From the NCBI GenBank assembly GCA_015256455.1, contig JABZMB010000004.1:1-55939 (forward strand): a stretch of 55,939 nt of DNA. Direction: 5' to 3'. Source of the DNA: Solobacterium sp. GTDB taxonomy: Bacteria > Bacillota_I > Bacilli_A > Erysipelotrichales > Erysipelotrichaceae. The notes under the pieces are model-generated. The model was not told the DNA's origin and did no database searches. It worked only from the letters and a program-made list of their open reading frames with translations. The position numbers and the translations under genes were made by a program. This document shows positions 52,228 through 55,939 of this stretch, piece after piece; positions within the stretch are counted from its first letter, which is position 1; every line of letters begins with the position of its first letter.

Positions 52228-53565
52228 TTAAGCACCGTATTTTCTACGGATAATATCTGCAACCTTCCCTACTAGACGTTCACAGATTTCATCTGTCTCA
52301 GCTTCAGCCATTACGCGTAATAATGGTTCTGTTCCACTTGGACGAACAAGGATACGACCATTACCATTGAGTTCTTCATTTACTTCATCGATTGATTTTT
52401 GAACTTCTTTATCATCCATTACAAGTGTCTTATCAGTCACCTTCACATTTACTAGTAACTGTGGATAAATCTTAAGTCCATCACAAAGCTCGATAATACC
52501 CTTACCAGTATTCTTCATAACTTCAAGCACAGAAAGAGCCGTTAATAAACCATCACCTGTTGTGGCATGATCCTTCAGGATGATATGTCCACTCTGCTCA
52601 CCGCCGATAACATAGTTATCACGGAACATGACTTCAGAGACATACTTATCTCCAACCTGTGTCTTTTCAACTTGGATGCCTTCACGCTCCATAGCCTTGT
52701 ATAGGCCAAGATTTGCCATAACTGTTGTAACAATTGTGTTATTTGTTAACTTATTTAAATCGCGTAGGTATTTACCAACGATATATAACATAAAGTCACC
52801 ATTAACGAGTTCACCATCTGGACGAACCATAATCTGACGATCCGCATCACCGTCAAACGTTAAACCAACAGTATAGTTACCCTTCTTCATCTCTTCACAG
52901 AATAATTCAGGATGTGTAGAGCCACACTTTGTATTGATGTTAATGCCATTTGGTTCATCATGGAAAGCTGTTACTTCAGCACCTAATCTTTCAAGTGCCT
53001 TCTTAGCTGTAAATGATGAAGAACCGTTTGCACAATCAATCGCAATCTTCCATCCACTCAAATCTAATGGATATTCTTTTACAATCCAATCTAAGTAAAT
53101 TTCAATTCCTTGTGGATATGCGATAACCTTACCAATTTCACTATCTGTACGATATGGAATTGTAACTTTACCATCAATATAGTCTTCAATGAGGCCTTCA
53201 ATATCACTAGATAACTTGAAACCATCATTCGAGAATACTTTAATACCATTATCATAGAAAGGATTATGACTGGCAGAAATCATCGCACCGCAGGCAAAGC
53301 CGTTCTCCTTTGTCAAAAGGCAAATCATTGGTGTTGGACAGTATCCTGCTAGATATGCATCACAACCTTCAGACGTAATACCTGCTGCTAATGCATTTTC
53401 AAACATATCGCTAGAAAGTCTTGTATCCTTACCGATAACAATTTTATTTTTTCCTTCTTTGCTGAAATAGTATCCCAAGTATCTTCCAACCTGGAAGGCT
53501 CTCTCTGCTGTTAATGCTTCATTTGCTTTTCCACGGATACCATCCGTGCCAAAATATCGTCCCAT
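52228..53565 (-). CDS. glmM: Phosphoglucosamine mutase
   Basis: Converts glucosamine-6-phosphate to glucosamine-1-phosphate for peptidoglycan precursors, 445 residues. The catalytic phosphoserine is in MISASHNPFYDNGIK, the metal-binding loop is FDGDADR, and the C-terminal phosphate-binding loop is RPSGTEPLLRVMAE. It is three bases after cdaR, the conserved cdaA-cdaR-glmM arrangement in which GlmM and CdaR modulate the cyclase. Confidence 0.97.
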   Translation of the reverse strand: MGRYFGTDGIRGKANEALTAERAFQVGRYLGYYFSKEGKNKIVIGKDTRLSSDMFENALAAGITSEGCDAYLAGYCPTPMICLLTKENGFACGAMISASHNPFYDNGIKVFSNDGFKLSSDIEGLIEDYIDGKVTIPYRTDSEIGKVIAYPQGIEIYLDWIVKEYPLDLSGWKIAIDCANGSSSFTAKKALERLGAEVTAFHDEPNGININTKCGSTHPELFCEEMKKGNYTVGLTFDGDADRQIMVRPDGELVNGDFMLYIVGKYLRDLNKLTNNTIVTTVMANLGLYKAMEREGIQVEKTQVGDKYVSEVMFRDNYVIGGEQSGHIILKDHATTGDGLLTALSVLEVMKNTGKGIIELCDGLKIYPQLLVNVKVTDKTLVMDDKEVQKSIDEVNEELNGNGRILVRPSGTEPLLRVMAEAETDEICERLVGKVADIIRRKYGA

Positions 53566-53568
53566 ACG

Positions 53569-54957
53569 CTATTCTCCCTCTTTCTGTTGGGTATTTTGAT
53601 CACCTAAAACTGTGAGTGTTAGTTTATTGTTTTTTAGGCTGTATTTCACAAGTCCTGTTGATGGTTGTTCCACCATCACTTCAAACTCATGTTGTCCTGG
53701 CTCTGCCGTAGACATATCGATATATAGATAAATATCATTTGCTGTAATCTTACTGATATTATCCTGTGTACCAAATACTTCTACATCCATCGTAGTAATA
53801 TTATCCTCTTGTGTAGCTTTGTAGTTATGCACATTGTTCTTGTAATTGATTGGAACTGATGTGATTGTTCTTGTTGTAGCTGCACCAAGCTTTACATCAA
53901 CACTAACAGTAGAAACTGTTGCTGACGTAATACCTGTAGGAAGTGTAATATCTTGTGATACTGTTGTATCTTTTGTAAGATTTGAAACATCCACTTCAAC
54001 TGTAACTTTCTCAATTTCAAGTAATGCGCTTTCTGTACCATAGATTGTAACAGTCTGTTTATCAGCCACAGCTGAAGCGACTGCCTGATTATCACCAGGT
54101 GTACCCTTAATCTTTACTTCAATCGGAACTGTCTTGTTAGGTGAAGTAACTGGTACATATACATGCATGGATTGAGGTTCAATATCTACATTTACAATTT
54201 GACCATTTGCATCATAGGCAACAAGTTTTGCATCTTGTTCAAAATCCGCAGTTTGATTGGATACGTCGATAAGTGCCTTTACAAAGGCAATCTGATTTAA
54301 TGTATCCTGTGAAGCACGTACATCTACGACAGAAGACGCAAACTGAGGAGTACCTACGTTATAAATACCATCCATCTTATCGCGATGAATAATATCATAA
54401 GATAGCGAGAACTGCTGTGTAACTTTCTTCTTGATTGTTACAACCGCATTCGATGGGTTAACGATTGTACTAACAGAATCTCCGAATCCCTCCGCAATCA
54501 ATGTTACTGCATGGGTTCCCTCTGTTAAGTTTGTTAGGTCTGCAACAACCTTGCCATTTATGGTGCTTGCAGCAGTAACACTTGTCGCATCACCTGTAAT
54601 CGTAACATCAGTTGTTGTTGGAATTCCTGAAATTTCATACTCTTGCGTATCATATTGTACATATACCGCAACATTTTGAACAGTACGACTTGTCTTAAGT
54701 GATGTCTGATATAGCGATGTGATATCGTTGTAGTTTACAACGACATATAACAGTGCAGCTAATATCAACGATACAACTTTTGCATATTTTGCATTAAACA
54801 ATACGCGGTCAATCCCTGTAGAAGCGTAGTGAATGAAATGGATAATATTCTTTACAAATCGATCATATTGACTTGATATGCGCTTTGATTGATTTGCAAG
54901 ATGTTTTGCAAGTTCAAGCTTATTATGATCCATATGGTGTTTTTTCTTATTTGCCAT
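53569..54957 (-). CDS. cdaR: CdaA regulatory protein CdaR (YbbR-domain protein)
   Basis: Membrane-anchored regulator of the diadenylate cyclase CdaA, 462 residues. A basic cytoplasmic start is followed by one transmembrane helix (VVSLILAALLYVVVNY, about 64-80) and about four extracellular YbbR repeats, each with a strand pattern such as VDVSNLTKDTTVSQDITLP. Its ATG overlaps the cdaA stop by one base (TAATG). Confidence 0.94.
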   Translation of the reverse strand: MANKKKHHMDHNKLELAKHLANQSKRISSQYDRFVKNIIHFIHYASTGIDRVLFNAKYAKVVSLILAALLYVVVNYNDITSLYQTSLKTSRTVQNVAVYVQYDTQEYEISGIPTTTDVTITGDATSVTAASTINGKVVADLTNLTEGTHAVTLIAEGFGDSVSTIVNPSNAVVTIKKKVTQQFSLSYDIIHRDKMDGIYNVGTPQFASSVVDVRASQDTLNQIAFVKALIDVSNQTADFEQDAKLVAYDANGQIVNVDIEPQSMHVYVPVTSPNKTVPIEVKIKGTPGDNQAVASAVADKQTVTIYGTESALLEIEKVTVEVDVSNLTKDTTVSQDITLPTGITSATVSTVSVDVKLGAATTRTITSVPINYKNNVHNYKATQEDNITTMDVEVFGTQDNISKITANDIYLYIDMSTAEPGQHEFEVMVEQPSTGLVKYSLKNNKLTLTVLGDQNTQQKEGE

Positions 54958-55939
54958 TATCGTTCACCTCCTTGCTTATGATCAGAGGTATCTGATTGTT
55001 TATAATTTGCTTTGTTATGTGTTGGATAACTTGGTGTTGGACGCTTTTTCTTATGTGGAAGCTTTATTGACGCAGCTTTCGCAGCCGCATCTGCTGCTTC
55101 ATGTACATCCTGTAATGCATGTTTTTTATTTGTGGATGTACCATTTTGTTCAGCCGGAATAACTTCCTCTGCAGTAATCTTTCCTGTTTCAAGAATTGTT
55201 TCTTCATTAGCAGCTGGTGTATCATCCATCTTTGTTTGAAGTTCATGTACATCTGCTTCAATGATTGTTTCGTCATCGTCATCTTCACCATTTTCTTCGG
55301 TTTGACCAACGATGATATGTGTTAGATATTTACGCAGTTGTTGTTCATTTACAGCAATCAACTTGCCACCTTCTGCAATCGATACATTTCCTGTTTCTTC
55401 CGAAACAACAATTGTAATCGCATCTGTAATTTCGCTAATACCAATTGCCGCACGGTGTCTTGAACCATATCGAGATGGAATATCTGCTGTTGTTGGAGGG
55501 AAATATGCACTTGCACATGCAATCTTATCACCCTGGATAATCACCGCTCCATCATGTAGTGGTGTCGAAGTAACAAAGATGGAAGTTAAAAGTTCTGCAG
55601 TCACATCAGAATTCAAACGCGTACCAGTCGCAATAAAGTCATCCAAAGGATGAGATTTCTCAATGGAGATTAAAGCACCAGTTTGGTCTGCACTCAACAA
55701 ACGTACTGCAGTCACAATATTGTCTACCAGTTTTTCCTTTTCATTACCACTGAGTGAACTCATTCTAGAAAAGAAACTACTCTTACCTAGTCTTTCCAAA
55801 ATCGTACGGATTTCTGGCTGGAAGATAATAATAACTGCTAAAAATCCCCAGTTAATAAACATGTTTGTTAAAAACTGCAAAGTCTTAAGATTCATGACTT
55901 TTGCAAGTACATCTACAATGATGACAAAGATAATACCTT
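54957..55939 (-). CDS. cdaA: Diadenylate cyclase CdaA, partial, with long C-terminal tail
   Basis: Makes the second messenger cyclic di-AMP. The gene runs off the right edge; the frame stays open upstream of the first internal Met (…FVIIVDVLAKVMNLK), so the N-terminal membrane helices are outside the window. The DAC domain is clear: LHDGAVIIQGD (DGA motif), and SRYGSRHRAAIGISE (RHR motif). After the usual end of the domain (LTHIIVG) there is an extra ~110-residue tail, first strongly acidic (EENGEDDDDE), then basic (PHKKKRPTPS), not seen in standard CdaA of about 270 residues. It heads cdaA-cdaR-glmM. Confidence 0.94.
   Translation of the reverse strand, partial: GIIFVIIVDVLAKVMNLKTLQFLTNMFINWGFLAVIIIFQPEIRTILERLGKSSFFSRMSSLSGNEKEKLVDNIVTAVRLLSADQTGALISIEKSHPLDDFIATGTRLNSDVTAELLTSIFVTSTPLHDGAVIIQGDKIACASAYFPPTTADIPSRYGSRHRAAIGISEITDAITIVVSEETGNVSIAEGGKLIAVNEQQLRKYLTHIIVGQTEENGEDDDDETIIEADVHELQTKMDDTPAANEETILETGKITAEEVIPAEQNGTSTNKKHALQDVHEAADAAAKAASIKLPHKKKRPTPSYPTHNKANYKQSDTSDHKQGGER

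Overview
The window is low-GC Bacillota DNA. The gene content (pcrA-ligA-gatCAB, cdaA-cdaR-glmM, typA, tRNA-Leu, a zwf-gnd-pgl cluster, UDP-galactopyranose mutase) and the protein style suggest an anaerobic gut or oral lineage such as Erysipelotrichia. That placement is an inference from gene content and was not computed.

Positions 1-3470 hold an ABC exporter (permease cut by the left edge), a LytTR-regulator/DUF3021 pair and a ParE/RelB-type toxin-antitoxin pair, all on the minus strand. Positions 3565-18158 are one co-directional minus-strand run of ten genes with overlaps or very small gaps. In transcription order these are an unrecognised protein with a C-terminal Nbr1 FW-like domain, an excisionase-like HTH protein, type I HsdM, HsdS and HsdR, a HamA-like (DUF1837) protein, a HamB-like SF2 helicase, an EVE/Mrr-N-containing McrB, McrC, and a small unknown protein. 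Three anti-phage systems (type I restriction-modification, Hachiman, McrBC) therefore look like one 14.6-kb operon. It has an extended -10 promoter near 18265 and a cluster of GTACCTA repeats around its first start codon. The HamA-like protein appears to lack the usual E-x-K of its nuclease site.

Positions 18380-22235 are the wreck of an integrative element or prophage: a sigma-like regulator, several tiny genes, a DUF2800::DUF2815 fusion made by deletion, an N-terminal DNA-polymerase fragment, and minus-strand genes interrupted by stop codons. The remnant ends about 100 bp from the 3' end of rlmD (rumA), a gene known as an integration site for integrative elements.

From 22337 to the right edge the sequence is core chromosome. 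rlmD is followed by the minus-strand run pcrA-ligA-gatC-gatA-gatB plus a small anchored protein. Next come a plus-strand trio (rRNA methyltransferase, RluA-type pseudouridine synthase, and a VanY-like protein missing its zinc ligands) and then patatin and cardiolipin synthase genes, GNAT, a GT2 glycosyltransferase, a thioredoxin-like lipoprotein, fruK-like kinase, pepT, a DJ-1/PfpI protein, a uracil-DNA glycosylase and typA. These are followed by a strongly promoted tRNA-Leu(GAG), a highly codon-biased FAD lipoprotein, an AT-rich orphan gene, the oxidative pentose phosphate genes (pgl-gnd-zwf), glf, and glmM-cdaR-cdaA, with cdaA running off the right edge.

Many minus-strand units end in clear rho-independent terminators, and several promoters are extended -10 type (TGnTATAAT).
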